Below, in pieces: positions 16,851 to 27,431 of a DNA stretch of 64,000 bases. The notes beneath the pieces are model-generated. The model ran no database searches and was not told where the DNA came from. It worked only from the letters and a program-made list of their open reading frames with translations. The stretch's first letter is position 1. Each line of letters opens with the position of its first letter. The translations under genes were made by a program, and so were the position numbers. The stretch lies in assembly GCA_945861665.1 (NCBI GenBank), contig CAMAVS010000001.1, positions 334,403 through 398,402 on the forward strand. Reading direction: 5' to 3'. The DNA comes from Chitinophaga pinensis (GTDB lineage: Bacteria > Bacteroidota > Bacteroidia > UBA4408).

Positions 16851-18161
16851 TTACTTATTTGAAGTCATTGGTAGATAATACCTCAATATAGCATCATAAT
16901 AGGCATTGGCAACCTGCTTAACCCTTACTGACGTACTGATTCCATTGATACTTGTTGTGAGTTCACTCAATAATTTGCATTCTTTTTCATTGTCCTGATA
17001 AAGGCTTTCACCATATACCATTGTTCCGTGAATAAGTCTTGTAAGGGCTAAATTTCGAATAAACACACCATCCCCCTTAGTTTCCAGGGACTCTTTTTCC
17101 AAATACTCAGCATCCTTTTTGGTTGCCAAAGGCACTTGTAATACCTTTTCAAAACTAGCCGTAACATTTGAAGATAAAGCAATCGAAGATTCTATATCAT
17201 TTGTAATTATTAAACGCAACAACTCTAATCTATTTTCGAGCTTTTCGAAATATTCATTTTTTATGTTTCCAGGAACAAAAGTCATACAGAAGTTTTTTGG
17301 GGTAACACCCGTCCAAGGAATATTTTTTTCGTTTACATTGTAATGCACTACTAGGGCTAAATCGGGATGGAAATTATTTATTTTCAGTGCACGTTCACGC
17401 ATATCGGCAAACTTAAAATAGGTTTGAAAAATATCACTGCGGTTGCGTTTTTTAATAAAACGATTTTTCTCTTCTAAGGTAATTTCCTTATTCGCATAAG
17501 CATCTTCAAAGGTTTTATTGTTAGCACTTTTTAGCCATTCATCGTAGCTAATTCCAAATGCAGATTGCCCTGATTTTTCTCGTGTAAGCAGTACTGTTGC
17601 ACCTTGCGACTCCAACTTTTCTTTTAGAAAATGAGCAGTTGCCAAGGTTAAATTCCCTTCAATAAGTTCAATTGGTGTTTGTATTCCCTTTAGTGAATCC
17701 TTCTTTAAACGTAGGTATTTGTATTCTATCTTCCCTAACTCCATATCGCCCGAAATATGACCGGGGTCAATTGCTATTTTTTTTCCTTTTAAAAGTTGGA
17801 GAGTATCAGGAACAAGATTTTCGTTCTTGTTTTTTGCCGCACTAAAATCAAATTTCTTATCTCCTTTATTTTTAAAAATGTTCAACAAACTATCATACGA
17901 TACAGTCGCCAAAAGGTATTTAAAAGTTGGTAATTCGCTCCAGAATATTTTACACTCTACCTTATTGTTTAATTTACTGTTTGCCGATTCATATATACTT
18001 ACACCTTTATTATCAATAGAATAATAAGCCGATAAGGAATTATTTAAATCAATATAAGTAGATACATTTTTACGTGCAACAGCAACAAGAGAGTCGGTAT
18101 TGATATTATTTCCAGGACTTACAAACGATGCTAAAAAATGAAAGAAAGCAATAAGCAACAT
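16851..18161 (-). CDS. N-acetylmuramoyl-L-alanine amidase (Amidase_3 type)
   Basis: This 436-residue protein has an N-terminal signal peptide (MLLIAFFHFLASFVSP). The zinc-amidase fold starts near residue 130. The likely zinc ligands are His in KIAIDPGH, Glu in LIEGNLTLATA and His in LALVVHYN. A late Glu in TMVYGESLYQ may be the catalytic base. Such enzymes cut the MurNAc-L-Ala bond of peptidoglycan in the periplasm. The ~120-residue segment before the catalytic domain is unrecognised. The gene begins 4 nt after kdsD, so the two are probably one operon. Confidence 0.82.
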   Translation of the reverse strand: MLLIAFFHFLASFVSPGNNINTDSLVAVARKNVSTYIDLNNSLSAYYSIDNKGVSIYESANSKLNNKVECKIFWSELPTFKYLLATVSYDSLLNIFKNKGDKKFDFSAAKNKNENLVPDTLQLLKGKKIAIDPGHISGDMELGKIEYKYLRLKKDSLKGIQTPIELIEGNLTLATAHFLKEKLESQGATVLLTREKSGQSAFGISYDEWLKSANNKTFEDAYANKEITLEEKNRFIKKRNRSDIFQTYFKFADMRERALKINNFHPDLALVVHYNVNEKNIPWTGVTPKNFCMTFVPGNIKNEYFEKLENRLELLRLIITNDIESSIALSSNVTASFEKVLQVPLATKKDAEYLEKESLETKGDGVFIRNLALTRLIHGTMVYGESLYQDNEKECKLLSELTTSINGISTSVRVKQVANAYYDAILRYYLPMTSNK

Positions 18162-18165
18162 AGCA

Positions 18166-19131
18166 TTAAAGTATTCCTTCTCTCAATAAATCGTGTAAAT
18201 GAACAAAGCCTACATAGCGACTTTTATCCATTACTACTATTTGAGATATGTTATACTGCTTCATTACTTTAAGTGCATCGACAGCAAATTCTTTCGCGTC
18301 AATTGTCTTTGGAGTTTTATTCATAATGGAACTTGCAACCGTATTCATCTGCAATCCATTCTTTTCCAACATCCTTCTTAAATCACCATCCGTAATTATT
18401 CCTTTTAATTTCCCTGTTTCAACTACTGCAACAGCACCCAATCGCTTAGAGGATATTTCAAGAATTACTTTCTTAATAGAATCAGTAGGCTTTACAAGTG
18501 GTTTCTGATTTTGCTCCGAAATATCACTTACCTTCAAGTACAATTTTTTTCCCAAGGCACCGCCCGGATGAAATTTTGCAAAATCTTGCTCACTGAATTT
18601 TTTACATTCCAACAAACAAACTGCCAAAGCATCTCCCATTGCCAATTGTGCTGTGGTGCTGGAAGTAGGCGCTAAATTATTCGGACAAGCTTCTTTTTCA
18701 ACTGTAGTGTTTAATACATAATCCGATTGTTTTGCCAAATAGGAGTCAAGATTCCCAACAATTGCAATCAATTTATTATTACCACTTTTAAGTAAAGGAA
18801 TCAACACCTTGATTTCGGGAGTATTTCCACTTTTAGAGATACAAATAATGCAATCCTCTTTTTGAATAGTTCCTAAATCACCGTGAATAGCATCAGCTGC
18901 GTGCATAAATATAGCAGGAGTACCTGTCGAATTAAAAGTAGCCACTATTTTATTCGCAATAATGGCACTTTTTCCAATACCGCTAATAATGACTCTTCCT
19001 TTACTTTTGTGAATAAATTTTACACTTTCAATAAAATCATTATTGATGTAGCGTGTTAAATTACTAACCGCTGCAGCCTCAATTTTTAAGGTATTTACAG
19101 CAATTTTTTTTAGTTCATCGTTTGATTTCAC
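18166..19131 (-). CDS. kdsD: Arabinose-5-phosphate isomerase KdsD/GutQ
   Basis: The enzyme interconverts ribulose-5-phosphate and arabinose-5-phosphate, the first step of Kdo synthesis for lipopolysaccharide. The 321-residue product has an SIS domain (GRVIISGIGKSAIIANK, HAADAIHGDLG and ICISKSGNTPE) followed by two CBS domains (about 205-320), the standard KdsD arrangement and length. It is divergent from recQ and leads the amidase gene. Confidence 0.95.
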   Translation of the reverse strand: MKSNDELKKIAVNTLKIEAAAVSNLTRYINNDFIESVKFIHKSKGRVIISGIGKSAIIANKIVATFNSTGTPAIFMHAADAIHGDLGTIQKEDCIICISKSGNTPEIKVLIPLLKSGNNKLIAIVGNLDSYLAKQSDYVLNTTVEKEACPNNLAPTSSTTAQLAMGDALAVCLLECKKFSEQDFAKFHPGGALGKKLYLKVSDISEQNQKPLVKPTDSIKKVILEISSKRLGAVAVVETGKLKGIITDGDLRRMLEKNGLQMNTVASSIMNKTPKTIDAKEFAVDALKVMKQYNISQIVVMDKSRYVGFVHLHDLLREGIL

Positions 19132-19206
19132 CTATTTGTATAATTTTAACTAATTAGTGAACAAAATGTAGCTTATTTCAAAAATATTTGTTATATATTT
19201 ACGGTA

Positions 19207-19214
19207 CAAATGTA
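19207..19214 (-). promoter_or_regulatory. Candidate -7 box for kdsD
   Basis: The minus strand reads TACATTTG, 76 nt upstream of the kdsD start in the 130-nt gap shared with divergent recQ. No well-placed TTG accompanies it. Confidence 0.35.
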
Positions 19215-19261
19215 GTTTAAATTAAAAACTCATACTAAAAGACGTACAAAAAAATAAAACG

Positions 19262-21463
19262 ATGTTAGAAGTTGATTCAATACCATTAAATGCACACTTA
19301 CACAAATACTTTGGATTCGATAGTTTTAAAGGTGACCAAGAAAAAATAATTACAAGCATATTAGAAGGGAAAGACACTTTCGTAATCATGCCTACCGGTG
19401 GTGGAAAATCAATGTGCTATCAACTACCAGCATTTATCAGTGAAGGTACAGCTATAATAATTTCGCCATTAATTGCCTTGATGAAAAATCAAGTGGATGC
19501 TATACGTAACTATGGCTCGGAGGATGGCGTTGCACATTTTATGAATTCATCTCTTACAAAAGCAGAAATTACTGAAGTAAAAAAAGATATAACTGCCGGA
19601 AAAACCAAGTTACTCTATGTTGCACCAGAATCACTTACAAAAGAAGAAAATGTAAATTTTTTAAAAGATATTAGAATATCCTTTTTTGCAATAGATGAAG
19701 CTCATTGTATATCGGAATGGGGGCACGATTTTAGACCTGAATATAGAAGATTAAGACCTATCATTGAAGCCATTGGAACAGTTCCCATTATGGCATTAAC
19801 AGCAACAGCTACCCCAAAAGTACAAGAAGATATTCGGAAAAACTTAGGAATGAACGATGCGGCAGTTTATAAATCATCATTTAATCGTCCTAACCTATAT
19901 TACGATGTAAGGCCTAAACAAAATGTTGCAAAAGAAATAATCAAATATATTCGACAACACCAAGGGAAATCTGGTATCATTTATTGCTTAAGCAGAAAAA
20001 AAGTAGAGGAACTTGCAGAAATATTAAAAGTAAATGGAATAAAAGCATTGCCCTACCATGCAGGATTAGATGCCGGTACTCGAGCTAAAACGCAAGATAT
20101 GTTTTTGATGGAAGATATTGATGTAATAGTAGCAACCATTGCATTTGGTATGGGTATCGATAAACCGGATGTACGCTTTGTGATTCATCATGATATTCCA
20201 AAAAGCTTAGAAGGATATTACCAAGAAACGGGGCGTGCTGGGCGTGATGGAGGAGAAGGAAACTGTGTTACTTTTTACAGTTATGACGATATCGTAAAGC
20301 TTGAAAAATTCATGAAGGGGAAGCCAGTTGCCGAACAAGAAATCGGGCAACAACTTTTATTCGAAACAGTTGCCTATGCTGAAACATCTAGCTGCAGAAG
20401 AAAAGTTCTTTTGCACTATTTTGGTGAAACATATAATGAATCAAATTGCAACAAAAAGTGTGACAATTGTGCTCATCCAAAACAACGATTTGAAGGGATG
20501 GACAGTGTGGTGCTTGTTTTGAATACTATTAAAGCAGTAAAAGAAAAATTCAAAGCAAAACACATTGCTCAAGTACTAATGGGTGTAGAATCTACACAGG
20601 TGCAATCATACAAACACGATACCTTAGATATTTTTAGTGACGGTGCTGAAGAGAATGAAAAATATTGGAATGCAATCATGAGGCAGTGTATTGTAAGTGA
20701 CTTTATCATAAAGGACATTGAGAATTATGGTTTATTAAAAGTAAGTGTAATAGGAAATGAGTTCTTAAAAAAACCTCATAGTATTATGCTTACCAAAGAT
20801 GTTGATTACGATGCAATAAACGGTGACGATGATAATATAACAGGAGGAAGTGGCGGAAGAAGTTCTGCCGCAGATGAAACGTTATTTTCAATGCTAAAAG
20901 ACCTAACTAAAAAAATTGCTAAACAAAAAAGTGTACCTCCTTTTGTTGTTTTCCAAGAACCATCTTTAGAAGATATGGCTATTCAGTATCCTATCACAAT
21001 GGAAGAAATGAAAAATATTTCGGGTGTAGGGACAGGAAAAGCGATTCGGTTCGGGAAAGAATTTGTTGAAATGATTGCGAAGTATGTTGAGGAAAATGAA
21101 ATTGAGCGTCCTCAAGATATGGTAGTGAAATCGGTAGTAAACAAGAGTGGGATGAAAGTATATATCATTCAAAGTATTGACAGAATGCTACCTTTGAACG
21201 ACATAGCGAAAGCAAAAGGAATTAGTATGGATGAGGTTATCACAGAAATTGAACACATTGTTTCATCGGGAACAAAAGTAAATATTGCCTATTATGTAAA
21301 CGATATAATGGATGAGGAAAAAAGAGAAGAAATATTCGAATACTTTAAAACAGCCGAAACGGATTCTATTAAGGAAGCATTGGATGAATTAGGTGAATAT
21401 GAATACACTGAAGATGAAATACGTTTAGTACGTATTAAGTTTATTAGTGAAATGGGACATTAA
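19262..21463 (+). CDS. recQ: ATP-dependent DNA helicase RecQ
   Basis: RecQ unwinds DNA 3' to 5' in recombination and fork repair. The 733-residue protein has Walker A in MPTGGGKSMCYQLP (about residue 45), DEAH in AIDEAHCISEWGHDFRPEY, motif VI in GRAGRDGG, the RQC zinc cysteines (CRRK...CNKKCDNC, about 379-403) and a winged helix. An HRDC-like region follows (about residues 570-620), and an extra ~110-residue acidic C-terminal extension is present, as in other Bacteroidota RecQ proteins. The gene is monocistronic or leads the small gene 31 nt downstream. Confidence 0.95.
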   Translation: MLEVDSIPLNAHLHKYFGFDSFKGDQEKIITSILEGKDTFVIMPTGGGKSMCYQLPAFISEGTAIIISPLIALMKNQVDAIRNYGSEDGVAHFMNSSLTKAEITEVKKDITAGKTKLLYVAPESLTKEENVNFLKDIRISFFAIDEAHCISEWGHDFRPEYRRLRPIIEAIGTVPIMALTATATPKVQEDIRKNLGMNDAAVYKSSFNRPNLYYDVRPKQNVAKEIIKYIRQHQGKSGIIYCLSRKKVEELAEILKVNGIKALPYHAGLDAGTRAKTQDMFLMEDIDVIVATIAFGMGIDKPDVRFVIHHDIPKSLEGYYQETGRAGRDGGEGNCVTFYSYDDIVKLEKFMKGKPVAEQEIGQQLLFETVAYAETSSCRRKVLLHYFGETYNESNCNKKCDNCAHPKQRFEGMDSVVLVLNTIKAVKEKFKAKHIAQVLMGVESTQVQSYKHDTLDIFSDGAEENEKYWNAIMRQCIVSDFIIKDIENYGLLKVSVIGNEFLKKPHSIMLTKDVDYDAINGDDDNITGGSGGRSSAADETLFSMLKDLTKKIAKQKSVPPFVVFQEPSLEDMAIQYPITMEEMKNISGVGTGKAIRFGKEFVEMIAKYVEENEIERPQDMVVKSVVNKSGMKVYIIQSIDRMLPLNDIAKAKGISMDEVITEIEHIVSSGTKVNIAYYVNDIMDEEKREEIFEYFKTAETDSIKEALDELGEYEYTEDEIRLVRIKFISEMGH

Positions 21464-21494
21464 TTAAAGAATCAATAACCTTCGATTTATCTAT

Positions 21495-21722
21495 ATGAAA
21501 AAATACTCCATTAAATTACGATACAATACCGAATGCAACGACAACCGCCTTTATTGGCGTGTACTTATTGATGGAAAGGAACATCTTGCCGAAAGTGTTA
21601 ATTTCACCATTCCGGTTACCACAACCTGCGATTTTTTAAAGGACAAAGGCCTTACAAAACACCACATTTCATGTGAAAGCGACAACCTTGTTTGGGAAGG
21701 CGATGTGTTGACGGTGAATTAA
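21495..21722 (+). CDS. Small conserved-looking protein of unknown function
   Basis: The 75-residue product has no signal peptide or membrane segment. Its alternating polar/hydrophobic pattern (YSIKLRYN, YWRVLIDGK, SVNFTIPVTT) suggests a small beta fold. It has two Cys residues in the C-terminal half and one near the N-terminus. It sits 31 nt behind recQ and ends exactly where the convergent S46 peptidase gene ends. I do not recognise a family. Confidence 0.68.
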   Translation: MKKYSIKLRYNTECNDNRLYWRVLIDGKEHLAESVNFTIPVTTTCDFLKDKGLTKHHISCESDNLVWEGDVLTVN

Positions 21723-23891
21723 CTACTCCACTATCGTCATTTCATCAATCAATCTTTTTGCACCTGCAAATTTATCGATGATAAAAAGTGTATAGCGAAT
21801 ATCAAGTGAAATATTTCGAACCTGTGATGGGTCGTACATAATATCGCTCATAGTACCTTCCCAGTTACGGTCGAAATTAGTGCCTACCAACTCCCCTTTT
21901 CCATTAAAAACGGGACTGCCAGAATTACCACTAGTAGTATGATTTGAAGCTATAAAAGCTACATGTATGTCGCCATCCTTATCAGCATAGCGGCCAAAAT
22001 CTTTTTTAATATAAAGCTCCTTTAAACGCTTCGGAACACAAAACTCTTCATCGTCCTGTATTTCCTTTTCCATCACACCAGTTAAGGTTGTAAAATAATC
22101 GTACTGTATTCCATCCTTAGGGTAATAGCTGCCTACCTTTCCGTAAGCTACCCTCAGCGTTGAATTCGCATCCGGGAAGAATTTTTTGTTTGGCATTACT
22201 TCACGTAGTGCTTTCATATATATTTTATTCAAAGCAGCAATTTCACTATCAGAATTTGCAACTTGATCTCTTACCTTTCTGTTATATGTTTCGTACAAAC
22301 TTTGTATCAATTGATAACCGTCATCCTTCTCAAGCCTTCCTCTATTTTTGTCGAAATTGATGAAAATATTTTCTATTTTACCAGTATTAAACACCAATGT
22401 CTTTGAAAAAATCCTATCTGCAAACAAGCCAATATCTCCTTTGTATTTTTTATCAATGTCCCTAAAAATGTCGGCTTGTGATTCTATATCTATATCGTTG
22501 TGATAAACAGAAAGCATTTCAATAAATATTTTTTTATCGGCAACGCTGTTGTACGATTTAATAAAATTAGCACTTGTCCTTTTTAACTCTGCAATCGCTT
22601 TTTTGTATTCTGCTTCATTGCGATTTTCACTCTTTGCTAAACTCATTACTTTGTAATATTCGAACAAATGTGTAAGCAAATCGACACTCATTATGCCCTC
22701 GATAAAATAATCACGTGCTTTGTTTAAGGGTCTGAATTTTTTATAGGCAAGCTCTATATCAGCAAGTAAATATTGATATTTGCTTTTTAGTTCCGGTCTG
22801 TCATTTAAGCTGGCAGTAAATTGTTCCTCAAAAACTTTCTTTTTGTTAATTGCATCGTATTTTTTTAATCCGTTTACTTCTCCAATCATTTTTTTATACC
22901 CGTTGCTAATACTTGCAAATTTTGAAGCATACCGTAATCGAAGCGTATCGCTTTTACGCATTTCTGTTTTTAGAATATTCAGTCTTTTTTCGCGTAATTT
23001 TATTTTTTCAGGATCGGCTTCATTTACAATCATATCAACGGCAAACGAAGTTAAGTATTCGTTGGTGCGACCCGGAAAACCATAAACCATTGTAAAATCG
23101 TTTTCTTCCACACCTTTTAATGAAATTGGAATATGATGTTTCGGTTTATACGGTACATTACTTGCAGCAAAGGCTGACGGCTTATTGTCCTTATCGGCAT
23201 AAATCCTAAAAAGTGAAAAATCGGCATTGTGGCGTGGCCAAATCCAATTGTCGGTTTCGCCACCATACCTACCAATACTCTCGGGAGGAGCACCTACCAA
23301 ACGAATATCTTTAAACACCTCAGTAACAAACAAATAATATTCATTTCCATTGTAAAATGGTTTCACAAAAGCTTCGTAATGACTTCCCTCAACGGCCTCC
23401 ATTTCAATTTTTTTTGAAATAGCCAGCGATTTAATGTTTCGGCTTCGTACACTCATTGAATCACTAAGAACCTCGAGTACTTTTGATGTTACATCTTCCA
23501 TTCGAACAATGAACGTAACGGTTAATCCGGGCGTAGGTAATTCCTCTTCACTTTTTATCGCCCAATAGCCATTTTTTAAATAATTATTTTTCACCGAACT
23601 ATGAGATTGTATAAAACTATAACCACAATGATGGTTGGTTAGCAATAATCCTTTATCCGAAATTATTTCACCGGTACAACCTCCACCAAACAAAACCACA
23701 GCATCCTTCAAAGATGTTTTATTTACGCTGTAAATATCTTCTGCACTTAGCTTTAATCCTTTACTCTGCATATCGGTTTCATTTAGCTGCTTAAGCAAAA
23801 TAGGCAACCACATACCTTCATCGGCATGTGCATTAAACCTAATAAATAACAACAAAAAAAACAGCACCTTTCTCATAATTGATCTTTTCAA
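21723..23891 (-). CDS. S46 family dipeptidyl-peptidase, DPP11-like
   Basis: This 722-residue periplasmic serine peptidase has a signal peptide followed by the typical mature start DEGMWLP. The triad is visible: His in LLTNHHCGY (near residue 90), Asp in NADFSLFR, and Ser in GNSGSPV (near residue 660). Eighteen residues after that Ser stands Arg (NFDRNWEG). In Porphyromonas enzymes this position is Gly in DPP7 and Arg in DPP11, and Arg gives preference for Asp/Glu at P1. I therefore infer an acidic-specific DPP11 activity that releases dipeptides for uptake. The start may be the internal Met six residues in. Confidence 0.93.
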   Translation of the reverse strand: MKRSIMRKVLFFLLLFIRFNAHADEGMWLPILLKQLNETDMQSKGLKLSAEDIYSVNKTSLKDAVVLFGGGCTGEIISDKGLLLTNHHCGYSFIQSHSSVKNNYLKNGYWAIKSEEELPTPGLTVTFIVRMEDVTSKVLEVLSDSMSVRSRNIKSLAISKKIEMEAVEGSHYEAFVKPFYNGNEYYLFVTEVFKDIRLVGAPPESIGRYGGETDNWIWPRHNADFSLFRIYADKDNKPSAFAASNVPYKPKHHIPISLKGVEENDFTMVYGFPGRTNEYLTSFAVDMIVNEADPEKIKLREKRLNILKTEMRKSDTLRLRYASKFASISNGYKKMIGEVNGLKKYDAINKKKVFEEQFTASLNDRPELKSKYQYLLADIELAYKKFRPLNKARDYFIEGIMSVDLLTHLFEYYKVMSLAKSENRNEAEYKKAIAELKRTSANFIKSYNSVADKKIFIEMLSVYHNDIDIESQADIFRDIDKKYKGDIGLFADRIFSKTLVFNTGKIENIFINFDKNRGRLEKDDGYQLIQSLYETYNRKVRDQVANSDSEIAALNKIYMKALREVMPNKKFFPDANSTLRVAYGKVGSYYPKDGIQYDYFTTLTGVMEKEIQDDEEFCVPKRLKELYIKKDFGRYADKDGDIHVAFIASNHTTSGNSGSPVFNGKGELVGTNFDRNWEGTMSDIMYDPSQVRNISLDIRYTLFIIDKFAGAKRLIDEMTIVE

Positions 23892-23918
23892 TTTTTATAT
23901 TTTTTATTAAATCAAAAA

Positions 23919-23952
23919 CAAAGGTATTATTTGCTTTTAAAGTATATTTCAA
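23919..23952 (-). promoter_or_regulatory. Promoter of the S46 peptidase gene
   Basis: On the minus strand, TTG (23952-23950), a 23-nt spacer and TACCTTTG (23926-23919) match the Bacteroidota consensus, 28 nt before the start codon. Confidence 0.6.
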
Positions 23953-24077
23953 GACTTTCTTAATACCTATAAAAAGCTACCGTTAACTAAATAAAGTGTA
24001 ACAGAAATTCCATTAAACAGTTTAAATTTAATTCTATTAATTATATTTACATAAAAAAAATTACAGATTTTACTTTT

Positions 24078-27000
24078 ATGGTAAAAAAATTAGTCCTTTC
24101 CATTTTTCTGTTAGTCTTCTCGATTAATTCGTTTGCAACACACTTAATGGGAGGTGAAATTACTTGGGATTGTTTAGGTAATGGCCAGTATATTTTCACC
24201 ATGAAGGTTTACCGCGACTGCAACGGAGTCGCATTTAATACGGTTGGACAACAGTTGGATGTGCACAACAACCCTTTTGTACTTTCAATTCAAATGTCAA
24301 TTTTGGTTTCTGTTACCGATATTTCTCCAAAATGCAACGGTTTAGGCCCTACTATTTTTTGCCCCCCCAACAATGGAATGGGAGGAGGTCAGGGAGCTGT
24401 TCAAGAAATAATTTTACAATCACCACCTGTTACACTTCCGGGAACACCACCTGCCCAGGGTTGGATATTTTCTTGGCAAAACTGCTGTCGTAATAATATG
24501 GCTGGAGGTGGAAATGGTAATATGTTATACAACTACAATGCCGGTCAAGTTGCAGACGGAATGGCATTAAGAGCAAAAATGTTCAACTATCAAAATAAAC
24601 TCGCAGACCCTTGCTTTGACTCATCACCCATGTTTGCAGAAAGACCTTCCCCAATTATTTGCGGTAGTCAGTATTATGCATATAACCACAATGCTTTTGA
24701 TAAAGAATTGGATTCATTGCGTTACTACTGGGATGAACCATTAAACAATTATGCAGGTGTGTGGGCAGCAGGAAACCCTCCACCAATAGCTTATTGGCCA
24801 GGATACAGCATGGCTGTTCCATTGCCAAGTACTCTACAAAACATAAACAATATCCCTGCTGTTCTTGATCCCGTAACCGGACAAATATCATTTACCTCCT
24901 ACACTATCGGCAACTTTGTTACAGTAGTTAGAGTTGATGCTTATAAATGCGGAACCTTGGTAGCTCAAATTTTTAGAGAAATACAAGTTACCATCCTTCC
25001 ATGTGGTTTAAATACGGCCCCAGATGTATTGCCTCCATTTCAAAATGCACAAGGTCAGTATACCGATTATTGCGATACAGTAAACGTGGGCTCGCTCGTT
25101 ACCTTTGATATTAAAGCGGTTGACTTAGAATGGTTACCAACAGGTGCAAAGCAAACTATTTCCTTAAATGCATCAGGCGGTATGTTTGGTGCAGGCTTTG
25201 TAAACCCAAATGCCGGATGTTTACACCCACCTTGTGCTACATTAAATGCGCCACCACCCAACTCAGGTCAAGATAGTATTGTTACAACCTTTACTTGGCA
25301 AGTTACTTGCGATCACATAGCGCTAAACGAAGAATGTCCAGCAAACTTAAATACCTACACATTCAACATAGAAACAAAAGACGATTATTGCCCCGCACCC
25401 CAGCAAAATATCACAACAATTTGTATAACAGTTATACCCTTACCTTATATGCCAAGTCCCGACTTGCGCTGTGTGTCGGTATTACCCAATGGTGACATAA
25501 CATTAACCTGGATTACACCACCCGACCCCGGCAATAACTTTAACAGTTATCACGTTTATGCAACAACAAATCCGGCCGGACCTTATACGCTAATAGATAG
25601 TATTTTCAATTACAATCAAACCAGTTATACGCACGTTGGTGCAGGTGGGAATGCCGGTACAATATATTATTTTGTAAAGAGCCGATCGGGCTGTAACGGG
25701 AAAGTTAAAAACTACCCTATTGATACCTTACAATCTATTTTCCTTAACGTTCAAAACTTAGCAAACATTGCCACGCTAAATTGGAATCCGTTGCACACCC
25801 CGGCTAATCTACCTTCAACATTATTGCCTTACCGAATTTTCAAGGAATACCCTGCCGGAGTTTGGAATCAAGTAGCTACAACCAATAACTTATTTTGGAG
25901 CGAGCCTATTAACTTATGCAGTATTCAAATAAACTATAGAGTAGAAATTAGTGATGCTTCAGGATGTATATCTTCTTCCAATATTGATGGTGATATTTTT
26001 GCGGATGTAACACCTCCTGCTATTCCTGCACTTGACAGTGTTACCGTAAATCCTGCAACTGGGATAGCTTCCATAAGCTGGATAACAAACAATACCGATA
26101 CCGATGGATACATTATTTATAAATTGATTAGCGGTGTTTGGACTCCAATTGATACAGTATACGGTATGAATACTTCTACTTATGTCAATTTAAATTCAAC
26201 GGCCGGAAATGGCTCTGAAGAATATTGTGTAGCTGCATTTGACAGCTGTTTTAATGTAGGTGGTAAAAGCATTCTTCACAATACTATCTACCTTCAAGAT
26301 ACGATTGACTTGTGCGATGGTGGAAGCCATTTAAGTTGGAATAAATACGTTAATTGGGCAGGTGGTGTTTCTAAATACGATGTATACACAAGTACAAATG
26401 GAGGACCATTTACCTTTGTTACAACTGTACCAGGAACCGATACAATGGCTACACACGGACCATTGACACAATTCTCCAATTACTGTTATTTTGTACGTGC
26501 TTGGAATCAAGGAGGAACAAAATCCTCTACCTCAAACCAAGTGTGTAAAATAGCCAATTTGCCTGCTCAACCCGTATTTAACTACTTACGCTATGTTACT
26601 GTTGAAGATGTGAACAAAGTTGAAGTGGCATTTTATGTTGATATAAATGCAGGTTCTTCACTTTACAAAGTGATGAGATCGCTTGACTTAAATGGTGTAT
26701 ATGTAGAATTGGGGCAAATTGCTCCTAACGGAAGCGCAACCTTATTATTTACAGATTTAACGGCCGAAACAGGAGTAAGAAGCTACTACTATAAAATTAT
26801 TGCAGTTGACAATTGTGGTGCCGATGGAATGATTTCAAACCAAGGACGCACTATCTATTTAACAGCAAGAGCTGAAGCTGATTTAACAAACATTCTTAAC
26901 TGGAACGATTATGAGTTGTGGTTAGGAAGTGTTCAAAAATACCACATTTACCGTTCATTGGATGGTGGTGTCACATTTAACACCTCTCCTATTGCGTCTA

Positions 27001-27431
27001 TTACTTATGGACAAGAAACTACATATAAGGATGATATTTCAGGAAACATCGCCAAAGATGGTATATACTGTTATTATATACAAGGTGTTGAAGGAGCAGG
27101 AAACGTTTATTTATTTGTTGACTCGAGTAAATCGAACATTGCTTGTGCACAACAAGATCCAAGTTTATTTATACCAAACGCCTTTACACCTGGTGGCAAA
27201 AACCCTATCTTTAGGCCTGAAAATGTGTTTGTAAATGTAGAAGGTTACTCTTTTGTAATATTTGACCGCTGGGGTGAAAAAATATTTGAAACCTCCGACC
27301 CTAAAGGTGGGTGGGATGGAACCTTCAAAGGAGACAAATGCCAAATGGATGTGTACGTATATTTATTACGATACAAAGGACTCGGCAAAAAAGTAATCAA
27401 TAAAAGAGGTACAGTAACACTAGTAAAATAA
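24078..27431 (+). CDS. Large secreted FN3-type protein with T9SS type B sorting domain
   Basis: The 1117-residue protein has a signal peptide ending near SFATHLMGGEITW, a start shared by many Bacteroidota gliding-associated adhesins. The N-terminal ~450 residues are Cys-rich and unassigned. From about 460 to 1020 there are six or so fibronectin-III-like modules with repeated YxVYxSxxGGxF-type strands. The last ~85 residues (IPNAFTPGGKNPIFRP, FDRWGEKIFE, GGWDGTFKG) are the gliding-motility/CHU_C type B domain, which directs export and surface attachment by T9SS. Adhesion is the likely role; the ligand is unknown. Confidence 0.9.
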   Translation: MVKKLVLSIFLLVFSINSFATHLMGGEITWDCLGNGQYIFTMKVYRDCNGVAFNTVGQQLDVHNNPFVLSIQMSILVSVTDISPKCNGLGPTIFCPPNNGMGGGQGAVQEIILQSPPVTLPGTPPAQGWIFSWQNCCRNNMAGGGNGNMLYNYNAGQVADGMALRAKMFNYQNKLADPCFDSSPMFAERPSPIICGSQYYAYNHNAFDKELDSLRYYWDEPLNNYAGVWAAGNPPPIAYWPGYSMAVPLPSTLQNINNIPAVLDPVTGQISFTSYTIGNFVTVVRVDAYKCGTLVAQIFREIQVTILPCGLNTAPDVLPPFQNAQGQYTDYCDTVNVGSLVTFDIKAVDLEWLPTGAKQTISLNASGGMFGAGFVNPNAGCLHPPCATLNAPPPNSGQDSIVTTFTWQVTCDHIALNEECPANLNTYTFNIETKDDYCPAPQQNITTICITVIPLPYMPSPDLRCVSVLPNGDITLTWITPPDPGNNFNSYHVYATTNPAGPYTLIDSIFNYNQTSYTHVGAGGNAGTIYYFVKSRSGCNGKVKNYPIDTLQSIFLNVQNLANIATLNWNPLHTPANLPSTLLPYRIFKEYPAGVWNQVATTNNLFWSEPINLCSIQINYRVEISDASGCISSSNIDGDIFADVTPPAIPALDSVTVNPATGIASISWITNNTDTDGYIIYKLISGVWTPIDTVYGMNTSTYVNLNSTAGNGSEEYCVAAFDSCFNVGGKSILHNTIYLQDTIDLCDGGSHLSWNKYVNWAGGVSKYDVYTSTNGGPFTFVTTVPGTDTMATHGPLTQFSNYCYFVRAWNQGGTKSSTSNQVCKIANLPAQPVFNYLRYVTVEDVNKVEVAFYVDINAGSSLYKVMRSLDLNGVYVELGQIAPNGSATLLFTDLTAETGVRSYYYKIIAVDNCGADGMISNQGRTIYLTARAEADLTNILNWNDYELWLGSVQKYHIYRSLDGGVTFNTSPIASITYGQETTYKDDISGNIAKDGIYCYYIQGVEGAGNVYLFVDSSKSNIACAQQDPSLFIPNAFTPGGKNPIFRPENVFVNVEGYSFVIFDRWGEKIFETSDPKGGWDGTFKGDKCQMDVYVYLLRYKGLGKKVINKRGTVTLVK

